From positions 1 through 7,016 of the forward strand of contig JBGTKP010000015.1 of assembly GCA_041744575.1 (NCBI GenBank): a stretch of 7,016 nucleotides of DNA, read 5' to 3'. The notes under the pieces are model-generated. The model saw only the letters and a program-made list of their open reading frames with translations. It did not search any database and was not told the origin of the DNA. Shown in pieces: positions 1 through 6,420 of the stretch. The first letter of the stretch is position 1. Every line of letters starts with the position of its first letter. This DNA comes from JTS-RE37 sp041744575. GTDB taxonomy: Bacteria > Bacteroidota > Bacteroidia > Flavobacteriales > Flavobacteriaceae. Position numbers and translations under genes: made by a program.

Positions 1-270
1 GGACAAATCCGCTACCAGTTTCTTGAGCTGCGAATTCTCCTCTTCCAGGTTCTTGAGCCTGCGAAGCTCTGAGACCCCAAGGCCCCCGTATTTCTTCTTC
101 CAGTTATAGAAAGTGGCCTCACTAATGCCCATCTTGCGGCATACCTCAGAGACCCGAACCCCGGTCTCAGACTGTTTGATCGCAAATACAATCTGCGATT
201 CAGTAAACCTGCCTGCCGGCAGGCAGGTTTTGAACGTTTCATAAGCAAATACTTGTTTAAAATTAAACAT
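1..270 (-). CDS. IS3-family transposase OrfA (HTH), C-terminus outside window, start altered by a palindrome insertion
   Basis: OrfA of IS3 elements binds the element ends and is normally joined to the OrfB integrase by frameshifting. The open frame from the ATG at 268-270 encodes 90 residues to the window edge. Residues 22-60 match the family helix-turn-helix: FTESQI, VSEVCRKMGIS and ATFYNWKKKYGG. Residues 66-90 (SELRRLKNLEEEN...LKKL) form the start of the usual leucine zipper. Family members normally begin MK(K/R)S(K/R)FTESQI. Here MKRSK is encoded from the ATG at 240-242, but a 20-bp palindromic insert separates it from FTESQ and puts the two in different frames. The only uninterrupted frame starts further upstream at 270 and reads through the palindrome as CLPAGR. 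The protein may be made from this new start, or the gene may be dead. No good ribosome binding site is visible at either ATG. Confidence 0.8.
   Translation of the reverse strand, partial: MFNFKQVFAYETFKTCLPAGRFTESQIVFAIKQSETGVRVSEVCRKMGISEATFYNWKKKYGGLGVSELRRLKNLEEENSQLKKLVADLS
205..230. repeat. 26-bp perfect GC-rich palindrome inserted in orfA
   Basis: Positions 205-230 are a perfect inverted repeat with 13-bp arms and no loop, centred between 217 and 218. The core 208-227 is made of CCTG/CAGG units. Removing exactly the 20-bp core joins MKRSK to FTESQI in one frame and restores the normal IS3 OrfA start, so the core behaves as an inserted unit. As RNA or single-stranded DNA it would form a strong hairpin about 40 nt after the ATG at 270. 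It is probably a copy of a dispersed small palindrome; that is recollection and inference, as only one copy is present here. Confidence 0.93.
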
Positions 271-325
271 TTATTCGCCCGGAATTCTCTAGTTTTAATC
301 AGTTCGGTTTACAGGGAGGAGGTCA

Positions 326-686
326 ATTTTTAGGGAAGGCTACAGCAGCAGTGCAATTCATTCTCAATTTAGAAAAAGGTTCGGAACTTTAAAGTTTGAA
401 AAATATAAGTGTCATATAAACTATCATAGGTCATTAAAGCAACTGGTGCCGTAGTTTATAACCATAAGAAGCAGAGAAATGAAAAAAGTTAATTAATAAT
501 TTTAGAACTAATCATGAGTAGGTTATTTATCCTATATTTAATTGACTGATCAATAAGCGCATACCATTAACGCGATTCTTTTGTTTGGACAATAGGTGCT
601 ATATTAAATGAATAAAAACCAATTTTAATAAGGGATGCCTCTCATCTGATTGCGATGAAAGAATTGAACTGACCAGGGGATTAATT
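326..686. other. Spacer without a supported gene
   Basis: No convincing coding region is seen on either strand. A plus-strand frame ending at the TAG at 452-454 finishes FEKYKCHINYHRSLKQLVP, which faintly recalls the C-terminus of DDE integrases but is too weak to call. The part from about 455 to 670 is AT-rich and should contain the promoter of the ATP-grasp gene. A TTTG at 580-583 and TATATTAA at 600-607 are a poor match to the Bacteroidota -33/-7 pattern, because the 16-nt gap is short. Confidence 0.5.
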
Positions 687-1757
687 ATGAAGGAATTTTT
701 AAAGAAAATAGCAGCTTCCTATATAGATTTACAGAAAGCTGTCAGGACTGAATATGACCATTTTAAGCTTAGAAAAAAGATAGACGATCAAAATAAACTT
801 GTTCAAAGTAAGAAGCTTAGTTCTCCTCAAAAATCAGAGATAAGAAATTTTTATAAAACCTATGGATTTAATAAGGTAAATTGTGAATGGCATAGATTTT
901 ATACCACCTGCAATGGTATATTTTCGGTGAAATATATTCCAGAGGATCTTTTTTATTTGATTCTGGAGCCGAAATTGAATCGATATGATTTTGCTCCTGC
1001 ACTTAGTGATAAAAACCTACTTAATCAGCTTTTTCCAAGCGTAAGACAACCGGAGACCATTGTAAAAAATATCAGCGGAATATATTATTTTGATGGGGAA
1101 ATCATTGACTTTAAAACAGTGACAAGTCTTTGCAATGCGGCAGACAAAATGATAATTAAGCCAGCGATTAGCAGTTACGGGGGTAAAAATGTCAGGCTTT
1201 TTCATTGCGAAAATGGCGTAACAGATTATTTGGAAGAGCCTCTGGAAAAATTTCTGGCGGCTTATAAAGCAAACTTCATAATCCAGAAATGTTTAACACA
1301 ACATCCCCTTTTGGAAGCCCTTAATAAAACTTCGATAAATACTTTTAGAGTAATGAGCTATATGAATGATCGCGGGTCAAAGGTATTATCACTTTATGTG
1401 AGGATGGGCAGGAAGGGAGCGATAAATGATAATGTTTCCACTGGAGGCTTCGCTTGCGGTATTCAAAGGAATGGGAATTTAAATGAAGTGGGATTTGATT
1501 TATATGGAAAAAAAGTTAAAGAAACGGATGGCGGTTTAAAATTTATAGATCTGTCTTTTCCCTTTGTAGACAAACTGGTGCAAAAAGCAACAGAGCTTCA
1601 CAAACAGGCACCTCATTTTAAAATTATCTCTTGGGACTTGTCAATTAATCCCGAGGAGGAGGTTGTTCTGATAGAATATAATATTTATGGACAGGATTTC
1701 AGCGGTCATCAAATGCACAATGGACCTGTCCTCGAAGATCTTTTACAGGAATTATAA
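687..1757 (+). CDS. Sugar-transfer-associated ATP-grasp family protein
   Basis: This 356-residue protein reads without interruption and resembles the sugar-transfer-associated ATP-grasp family (Pfam ATPgrasp_ST). ATP-grasp enzymes use ATP to join a carboxylate to an amine or similar group, and this branch is often found with exopolysaccharide or cell-surface glycan genes. The true substrate is unknown. The N-terminal third holds the typical FYTTCNGIFSVKYIPEDLFY (71-90) and EPKLNR (94-99). The ATP-binding core is seen as IIKPAISSYGGKNV (156-169, Lys158 and the glycine-rich loop), QHPLLEALNKTSINTFRVMSY (205-225, quoted here in two parts: QHPLLEALNK and TSINTFRVMSY), NDNVSTGGFACGI (247-259), and the metal-binding IEYN (329-332, Glu330 and Asn332). 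The C-terminus SGHQMHNGP (339-347) is also family-like. There is no signal peptide or membrane segment, so it is probably cytoplasmic. The ATG at 687 is preceded by AGGGGA at 675-680, six bases away. It stands alone, with no glycan genes adjacent. Confidence 0.85.
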   Translation: MKEFLKKIAASYIDLQKAVRTEYDHFKLRKKIDDQNKLVQSKKLSSPQKSEIRNFYKTYGFNKVNCEWHRFYTTCNGIFSVKYIPEDLFYLILEPKLNRYDFAPALSDKNLLNQLFPSVRQPETIVKNISGIYYFDGEIIDFKTVTSLCNAADKMIIKPAISSYGGKNVRLFHCENGVTDYLEEPLEKFLAAYKANFIIQKCLTQHPLLEALNKTSINTFRVMSYMNDRGSKVLSLYVRMGRKGAINDNVSTGGFACGIQRNGNLNEVGFDLYGKKVKETDGGLKFIDLSFPFVDKLVQKATELHKQAPHFKIISWDLSINPEEEVVLIEYNIYGQDFSGHQMHNGPVLEDLLQEL

Positions 1758-2009
1758 CCGAACGGACAGAATTATTATCAATCTATTACTGGCGGGTCTT
1801 GAACTTTGGCTCGCTGGGCACTACCTTTATCCACTATCCAATTAGGAATCACGTATCCTTAATCGCAACGAATCCTAACTGCCTTCATTAAGTTTTCGCC
1901 CTACTTAAGGACCAGGCCTCAAGATTTACATAACGATTTGGCGTTTCATGAATTGTATTCTTTTCATAATTTCCGATATTTTTAATTTAAGGGTTACATC
2001 GATTTTTCA
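1758..2009. other. Spacer after the ATP-grasp gene, nothing recognised
   Basis: No gene is supported. Both strands are rich in stop codons and only short frames can be read, none of which I recognise. No hairpin followed by a T-run is seen behind the stop at 1757, so a classic terminator for the ATP-grasp gene is not visible. Given the condition of the rest of the window it may be old coding sequence decayed beyond recognition. Confidence 0.4.
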
Positions 2010-2483
2010 ATGATTATGATTTATCAATCGTTGATTGATATTAGCCCTGAAGTAAAACTAAGTTCAATTCAGAGACAGACTGAACTGAAAAAAAGTCGGT
2101 ACTGCTTACTGATTTAGTATTGGGATATGTAGGAGTGAAGGTCAGACTACACTATTTATATAGTGAGCAAAAATGGAATTTAGTTCGGAAACAGTTGCTT
2201 ACAACGCCTATAAGCGGTTTACAGCCAATTGCCCGGTACATTCATGCGCATATGTCAGAATGAACTTGGCGGACGCTGGTAGATTATTATAGACCTGACT
2301 ATTTCTGACCGTTATTTGGGTGCTGGACTATTCAATTATAGATTAAGAAGCAAAGATGTTGAATTTGAGAACTAAAATCTTCCGTTACCTTTTGGCAAAT
2401 TTAGCGAGCGCTACCATGAACACAATAAGCAATCATCATGCTACAGGCATAATAACGTACAGCGCAATATATTCAAGGAATAA
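2010..2483 (+). pseudogene. Decayed plus-strand gene of unknown function
   Basis: No single frame is open, but three consecutive stretches read like real protein. Frame A starts at the ATG at 2010 (or 2016) with MIYQSLIDISPEVKLSSIQ and passes into a run of seven A at 2088-2094. Frame B continues from there to the TGA at 2261-2263, with GYVGVKVRLHYLYSEQKWN and SGLQPIARYIHAHMSE. Frame C runs from about 2256 to a TAA at 2481-2483, with NELGGRW, IIIDLTISDRYLGAGLFNYR, NLPLPFGKFSERYHEH and CYRHNNVQRNIFKE. Frame C is interrupted by a TAG at 2280-2282 and a TAA at 2373-2375. Two frameshifts and two stops are therefore needed, giving an ancestral protein of about 155 residues. I do not recognise the family. 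The gene ends 12 bp before the end of the convergent response regulator. The coding character is judged by eye; chance is possible for frame A but unlikely for frame C. Confidence 0.5.
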
Positions 2484-2495
2484 AAAACAGGGGAA

Positions 2496-2990
2496 TTAAC
2501 ACTTGGATCTATGAGTCGTATTGACTGCCTCAAAGGCCCCCTTAATACCTTCACATAGTCCTTTAAAAGATGAAGGCTTGGTTAGAAAATAAGCAGCTCC
2601 CATCTGTAGGGTTTCATCCCGGTCCTTTTGCGATTGCGAGGTGGTATAGATAATTACCGGAATATTTTTAAGACTAACGTCTTTTTTAAGTTTATCTAGA
2701 CAGGACCTTCCGTCCATTGGTTGCATATTTAGGTCCAGGAAAATAAAGTCCGGTAAGGAGGTTGGTTGTTGTCTCAATAATTTCAGGCAGTTCTTTCCGC
2801 TTTTAGCGTCAAAGCAAACCGAATCCGGATAGATCTCGCTCAGAGCCTCGCAAAATAGCTCTATATCATCGATATCATCGTCGACTATAAATAGGAGTGG
2901 ATCGCTTTTTATATGTATTACATTCAGATTAAAAAACGCATTAACGCCAATATTAATCCTTTTTAAATTCATATAACACCTTATTTTCAT
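2496..2990 (-). CDS. Single-domain response regulator (CheY-like receiver)
   Basis: This is a stand-alone receiver protein of 164 residues with no output domain, of the type that takes phosphate from a hybrid or bacteriophytochrome-like kinase and signals by protein contact. Visible landmarks are the acidic pocket VDDD (Asp37-39), the phospho-acceptor Asp86 in IFLDLNM, the switch Thr116 in VIIYTTS, and Lys138 in LTKPSS. All catalytic positions are present and the frame is open. Two oddities are seen. The loop after Asp86 reads NMQPMDG, where the family has NMPxMDG, so the conserved proline is displaced by one. The N-terminus is also about 25 residues longer than usual. ATGs are at 2988-2990 and 2970-2972, the latter preceded by AAGGTG. 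The codon ATA just before KSDPLLF may be a mutated original ATG (inference). It is divergent from the broken CheB-CheR-kinase gene at 3023, its likely former partner. Confidence 0.9.
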   Translation of the reverse strand: MKIRCYMNLKRINIGVNAFFNLNVIHIKSDPLLFIVDDDIDDIELFCEALSEIYPDSVCFDAKSGKNCLKLLRQQPTSLPDFIFLDLNMQPMDGRSCLDKLKKDVSLKNIPVIIYTTSQSQKDRDETLQMGAAYFLTKPSSFKGLCEGIKGAFEAVNTTHRSKC

Positions 2991-3010
2991 TACCTTAAAA
3001 TTACTTCTTC

Positions 3011-3018
3011 CAAAAGTA
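3011..3018 (-). promoter_or_regulatory. Possible Bacteroidota -7 box for the response regulator
   Basis: The minus strand reads TACTTTTG, an exact match to the TAnnTTTG -7 pattern known for Bacteroidota sigma factors, 20 bp upstream of the first regulator ATG. The nearest TTTG that could serve as a -33 element (minus strand, 3033-3036) is only 14 nt away, closer than the usual 19 or so, and it lies inside the start of the divergent pseudogene. The call therefore rests on a single 8-base match. Confidence 0.3.
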
Positions 3019-3022
3019 GATT

Positions 3023-3597
3023 ATGGGTACATCAAATAGAATAAAATTCCCATTGGTGGGGGTCGGAGCATCAGCCGGAGGGATTAATTCCTTTAAAAAG
3101 TTCTTGCATGCCATCCCTGAAAATTCGGGTATGGCATATATTCTGGTACAACACCTCTCTCCTTCTCACGAAAGCATCCTCCCAGAAATACTTTCCCGGT
3201 CAACAGATATCCCCGTGCAGGAAATTAAAGACGACTGCCAGCTTTTACCGGACCACATATACGTCATTCCTGAAAACAAAATGCACGAGGTCACGGATCA
3301 TGCATTACGACTAACTCCACGCAAACAAGGGGAGCATAACATGCCAATAGATGTATTTTTTAATTCCCTGGCGGAAGTCCATGGTTCGCTTGCGGTTGGC
3401 ATTGTGCTTTCAGGTACTGCCAGGGATGGAACCCTGGGACTTCGAAACATAAAGAAACACGGTGGAATAGCCTTCGCGGGGGATCCGGAACTCGCAGCAT
3501 GGGACGGAATGCCAAAAGTGCAGTAGATGCGGGAGTCGTTGACTTTGTACTCTTACCTGCCCATATGCCCGCCAAACTAATGGAGATACATGCCGCG
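3023..3597 (+). pseudogene. CheB methylesterase-like portion, frameshifted near its end
   Basis: CheB domains remove methyl groups from glutamate esters; in these fusions the domain lacks its own receiver. The catalytic triad is still visible: Ser17 in GVGASAGG, His44 in LVQHLSPSH, and Asp135 in VLSGTARDGTLGL. The frame from 3023 runs to a TAG at 3524-3526 after DGMPKVQ. The expected continuation, KSAVDAGVVDFVL, is found in the next frame. CCAAAAGTG at 3512-3520 would read through as Pro-Lys-Ser with one more A, so a one-base loss in the A-run at 3514-3517 explains the break. As the sequence stands, a 167-residue protein with all three catalytic residues but no C-terminal end could be made; folding is doubtful. 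Confidence 0.88.
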
Positions 3598-3639
3598 TAT
3601 GCATCTCAGGAGACGGAGGGGAAAGTACAGGAACGGCCG

Positions 3640-4455
3640 GTTGATGGCGAGATCCTGAAAAATATATTTTCTTTTGTCCGGCAGAATAGTGGGGCGGATT
3701 TTAATTATTATAAAAAACCGACCATCATAAGGCGCATAGATCGCAGGATGGCAATTAATCAGATTGGTAGTCTTCAGGATTACCTGTCTTTCCTGCGTGA
3801 GAACAAGAGCGAACAGGAATTGCTCTTTCATGACCTTTTAATCAAGGTAACCTCATTTTTCCGCGATCCTTAAATTTTTGATCAGTTATGTGACACCGTT
3901 TTTAAGAAAATTGTAAAGAACGGATCAACGGACGAGCCTATACGCATCTGGGTAGCTGGCTGTGCAATGGGAGAGGAGGCCTACTCTATTGCCATTTGCC
4001 TTTTCGATGCCGTGAAATCCGCTATGACCAGCAATGACGCCAACCGACTAAAGGTACAGATCTTTGCTTCGGACATTTCGGAGAAGGCAATTAAAAAGGC
4101 GCGTACAGGTGTCTATAGCGCTGCAGAACTTCGACCGGTATCGGAAAAGCAGCTCGCAGATTATTTTATACGGATTGATGGGCAGTACATAGTTATTCAG
4201 TCCCTCCGGGACAGTATTGTATTTACTGTCCATAATTTCCTTAAAGATCCCCCCTTCGGAAAGGTAGATCTGATCAGCTGTCGGAACGTATTTATCTACC
4301 TTGAACCCTTCCTTCATAACAAGGCACTAACTACTTTCCATTATGCGCTTAAGGAAAACGGATATTTTGTGATGGACAAGTCAGAGACAATAGGAAAATC
4401 GATCAACTTGTTTGCACCCTTGTCCAAAAATGGTAAAATTTATACCCGAAAGGAC
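3640..4455 (+). pseudogene. CheR methyltransferase-like portion with nonsense and motif damage
   Basis: CheR uses S-adenosylmethionine to methylate glutamates. The N-terminal part is seen as DFNYYKKPTIIRRIDRRM and LFHDLLIKVTSFFRDP. The frame then stops at TAA 3871-3873 and resumes at once with IFDQLCDTVF. The family has Lys or Glu here, so one base change explains the stop. The SAM-binding motif, normally GC(S/A)TGEE, reads GCAMGEE: the Thr codon ACG has become ATG at 3967-3969, which also makes a spurious start codon. Further landmarks are ASDISEKAIKKARTGVY, DLISCRNVFIYLEP, and FVMDKSETIG, where Asp at 4375-4377 replaces the usual Gly. The remaining open piece (3967-4704) lacks the N-terminal CheR region and begins inside the SAM motif. 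Confidence 0.88.
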
Positions 4456-4560
4456 GGAGAGAGGCGCTACGCACATGAACCCGCTGAAAAAAAACGGAAA
4501 GAACATGTGTCGGCTAATAAAAATAAACTTTCTTCTCCATCGCAGAGAACGGATTTTACA

Positions 4561-4980
4561 AAAAGTGCACAGGCATTACTTGTCAGGGATTACACTCCTG
4601 CAAGTGTGGTAGTGGATGAGCATTGGGAAATCGTCCATATCAACGGAGATGTAACACCCTTTTTAAGACCATCGCAAGGGAAACCCACACACCAACTTCT
4701 GTAATCGGCTCGCAAAGAATTGACCTTTGAACTGCGCAACGCACTTCACAAGGTAAGATCGTCAAAGGACAAGGTCATCAAGAAAGGAATTCCCTAAACG
4801 AGCCAGAGCGAGCAATTTTCGGTGGACCTTGAGATTGTTGCTTTAATGGACATTGTCGATCCTTACTAACTTGTCCTTTTTCAAAAAAATACTGCAGCAA
4901 TTTCCTTACTGGGAACACTGTGGAAAAATCTGAGGCCAGTAGTAAGCACAAGCGAAGAAAAGAATGACCGACAGCGGATA
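4561..4980 (+). pseudogene. PAS-like linker following CheR, three in-frame stops
   Basis: In intact fusions CheR is followed by a short PAS-like region that starts with a DYTPASV motif. Here it reads LLVRDYTPASVVVDEHWEIV, then a TAA at 4702-4704 after HQLL. The same frame goes on with ARKELTFELRNALHK, the expected sequence. It stops again at TAA 4795-4797 after KKGIP and at TAA 4867-4869 after VDPY, before LVLFQKN. At 4867 the family usually has a second aromatic residue, so TAT or TAC changing to TAA is likely. No frameshift occurs in this stretch. The segment is clearly inactive as protein unless all three stops are read through. Confidence 0.8.
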
Positions 4981-5643
4981 ATTACCTTGGAAAAAGACCT
5001 GGAGCAGGCCCGCGAGGATATGCATAATATTAGTGAGGAGCAGGAGGCTCACAATGAGGAACTGCAGAGCGCCAACGAGGAATTGCTCAGCAGCAACGAA
5101 GAAATGCAAAGCCTTAATGAGGAAATGGAGAGCTCCAAGGAGGAGCTGCAGTCAACCAATGAGGAGCTGATTGTGATTAATCGCGAACTTCTGGACAAAC
5201 ATGAGGAGCTCAATGAGACCCTGGACGACCTGGACGCGGTTATAGCGACCATGCGAGAACCTTTCCTGATCCTGTACAAGGATATGCGAATACTGAAGAC
5301 CAACTTGGCTTATCTTAAACGATTTGTGATAAGTGAAACGAAAGTAGAGGGAAAAGAGTTTTTTGAAATACAGGACGGACAATGGAATCACATTGCAATG
5401 AGTTCTCTACTGGAAAAGGTTCTCCCTGGAAATCAAAGGATTACTGACAAGGAGTTGGTCATCAATCATAAGACCGATGGAGAACATAATTTTCTTTTCA
5501 ATGCAAGGGAAATCTTCCGGACAGATGGATCCGGGAAACGGATTCTGCTCGCGATAGCTGACATCACAATGAGAAAGAAAGTGGCGCATGACTATCTCAC
5601 CACCATAGAGGAGCTCGGTCGCATCAACCAGCAATTGGATTAA
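4981..5643 (+). pseudogene. Coiled coil plus PAS portion of the hybrid kinase
   Basis: The coiled coil at about 5032-5170 is a run of near-repeats, NEELQSANEELLSSNEEM and then SSKEELQSTNEEL, which is the hallmark of CheB-CheR-PAS fusions and passes the signal to the kinase. A PAS domain follows: PFLILYKDMRILKTN, GKEFFEIQDGQWN, LLEKVLPGNQ, LFNAREI and ILLAIADIT. The open piece ends INQQLD with a TAA at 5641-5643, directly before FVHVASHDLQEP. Relatives have Glu there, so GAA to TAA explains it. No sound start codon or ribosome site precedes the fragment; a TTG at 4987 is the first candidate. Confidence 0.85.
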
Positions 5644-6018
5644 TTTGTACATGTGGCGAGTCATGACCTTCAGGAACCTCTGCGTAAAACAACAACTTTT
5701 GCCAACCGCATTACCGAAAGGCGGGAAAGCATGTCACCCACGGACATGGCAACCTACCTGGAGAAGTTATCCTATTATGAAATCATATTCCAAGACAATG
5801 GTATCGGGTTTGCTCCACGATATCATCAACAGATATTTACCATATTCCAACGCCTTAACCCCTCAAGCCAGTATCTGGGAACAGGAATAGGCCTTGCACT
5901 TTGCAAAAGAATCGTGGAATACCATCAAGGCGAGATATTTGCATTGTCCGAGAAAGGTCACGGGAGTGCTTTTCATGTCATATTGCCAACAAAACGGGAG
6001 GTGTCTGTTAAAACCTGA
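5644..6018 (+). pseudogene. Histidine kinase portion with internal deletion
   Basis: The HisKA H-box is intact: ASHDLQEPLRK, with the phospho-accepting His at 5662-5664. The sequence then runs to ATYLEKLS and passes directly into YYEIIFQDNGIGF, the G1 box of the HATPase domain (Asp at 5794-5796). Only 44 codons separate His from this Asp, where histidine kinases usually have about 130 to 150. The second DHp helix and the N-box that holds ATP-Mg are therefore missing, in frame, with a junction near 5770. Downstream, IFTIFQRLNP and GTGIGLALCKRIVEYHQGEI (G2 box) and the C-terminal GSAFHVILP are normal. Even a restored reading frame could not give an active kinase. Confidence 0.9.
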
Positions 6019-6173
6019 TCGATTATAGGCAAAAGTGAAGTTTGAGCTTCCATAAATGAAGTGTCATTAACCAGTTATTTTATTGACCAATTTGCGTTCC
6101 CTTCAATAATATTTTTCTTGATTGGTAATATCCCGTCAATATAACGGGTATAATATCAGCTCTCAAATGAATG
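6019..6173 (-). pseudogene. Probable remnant of an IS66-family transposase C-terminus
   Basis: One minus-strand frame, with stops at 6156-6158 and 6075-6077, reads YYTRYIDGILPIKKN, IIEGNANWSIK, then LVNDTSFMEAQTSLLPII. This lines up by eye with the C-terminal catalytic region of IS66 TnpC proteins (DGxLPIDNNxxENAIRP, then GRKNWLFxDTxxGAxASxxLYSxIET). The glutamate of NIIE would be the catalytic one, and the Asp-Asn before it have become Lys-Lys. A few codons around the GRKN motif appear to be lost. The match comes from memory of the family and is moderate; chance similarity is possible. If real, it is an old dead element lying directly against the kinase pseudogene on the opposite strand. Confidence 0.42.
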
Positions 6174-6420
6174 ATTGAAGTACCCCCAAAAATGATGGAT
6201 TAAACAATACCTTAGATTTGAAAGTGATTTCCTGCCGGATATCAGGACCAATTAAAGCTAGATTATTCCGTTTAAAATGTTGAACCATTAGACTTATTTA
6301 GTTCTGAATATTTTTAAACCTGGCAGCACCTAAGTTCACAAATTCGCATATAGTTTTCTCCATCAAACAGGTGTAAACCTGAATATGGTTTCAAGCAATT
6401 GCCAAGAGACGGACATCAGA
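6174..6420. other. Spacer between two minus-strand remnants
   Basis: No gene is supported. On the plus strand 6176-6195 reads TGAAGTACCCCCAAAAATGA, which resembles the terminal repeat of an IS3-type element, but no partner repeat or transposase accompanies it. A minus-strand frame with NLALIGPDIRQEITFKSKV is open for about 35 codons and is not recognised. The rest is AT-rich with many stops. Confidence 0.35.

Larger units (their letters stand above)
1..325 (-). mobile_element. Left part of an IS3-family insertion sequence (partial)
   Basis: The minus strand holds the OrfA gene of an IS3-type element. Upstream of orfA the minus strand reads TGACCTCCTCCC from position 325, which resembles the TGAnCTGnnCCCC termini usual in this family, so I place the left end near 325. 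The right end, orfB and any target duplication lie outside the window, so the boundary cannot be confirmed by a matching inverted repeat. The presence of an element is well supported by the protein; the exact end at 325 is inference. Confidence 0.5.
3023..6018 (+). pseudogene. Broken CheB-CheR-PAS-histidine kinase hybrid gene (whole locus)
   Basis: One ancestral gene can be read across nearly 3 kb: CheB methylesterase, CheR methyltransferase, PAS-like segment, long coiled coil, PAS domain, HisKA and HATPase. Intact relatives are large signalling proteins of about 1000 to 1400 residues. The lesions are: a one-base loss in the A-run at 3514-3517; in-frame TAA codons at 3871, 4702, 4795, 4867 and 5641; and an in-frame deletion near 5770 that removes the kinase core. 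After the frameshift every piece lies in the same frame, which shows common origin. Most stops sit where the family has Lys, Glu or Tyr, each one base from TAA. The start at 3023 (MGTSNRIKFPLVGVGASAGG) fits the family. The gene is divergent from the response regulator 32 bp away. The number and kinds of lesion argue against sequencing error. The separate pieces are described below. Confidence 0.93.

Noticed and set aside
341..454. Plus-strand frame ending FEKYKCHINYHRSLKQLVP, similar in feel to an IS3 OrfB C-terminus.
   Set aside because: The similarity is limited to a few residues, and no DDE motifs or other integrase parts are found near it.
2022..2040. A perfect 8-bp inverted repeat with a 3-nt loop (TATCAATC gtt GATTGATA).
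   Set aside because: It is AT-rich, has no T-run after it, and lies inside the likely coding start of the decayed gene at 2010, so a chance palindrome in coding DNA is the simplest reading.
2477..2495. T-run on the minus strand just after the response regulator stop, a possible terminator.
   Set aside because: No stem precedes the T-run, so it does not make an intrinsic terminator.
3360..3831. Several minus-strand open frames across the CheB and CheR regions.
   Set aside because: They lie opposite clearly recognisable CheB and CheR coding sequence and show no features of their own.
5049..5303. Serine- and leucine-rich minus-strand frame.
   Set aside because: It is the reverse complement of the Glu/Asn-rich coiled-coil repeats, which produces such a frame automatically.
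3871..5643. All five in-frame stops in the hybrid kinase are TAA, which could hint at TAA being read as an amino acid.
   Set aside because: They replace different expected residues (Lys or Glu, Tyr, Glu), the same gene has a frameshift and a core deletion, and the intact ATP-grasp and regulator genes both end with TAA. In AT-rich DNA TAA is the easiest stop to reach.
6132..6148. CCCGT...ACGGG 5-bp hairpin with a 7-nt loop, a candidate terminator or operator.
   Set aside because: It is too short to stand out, has no T-run, and falls within the possible IS66 reading frame.
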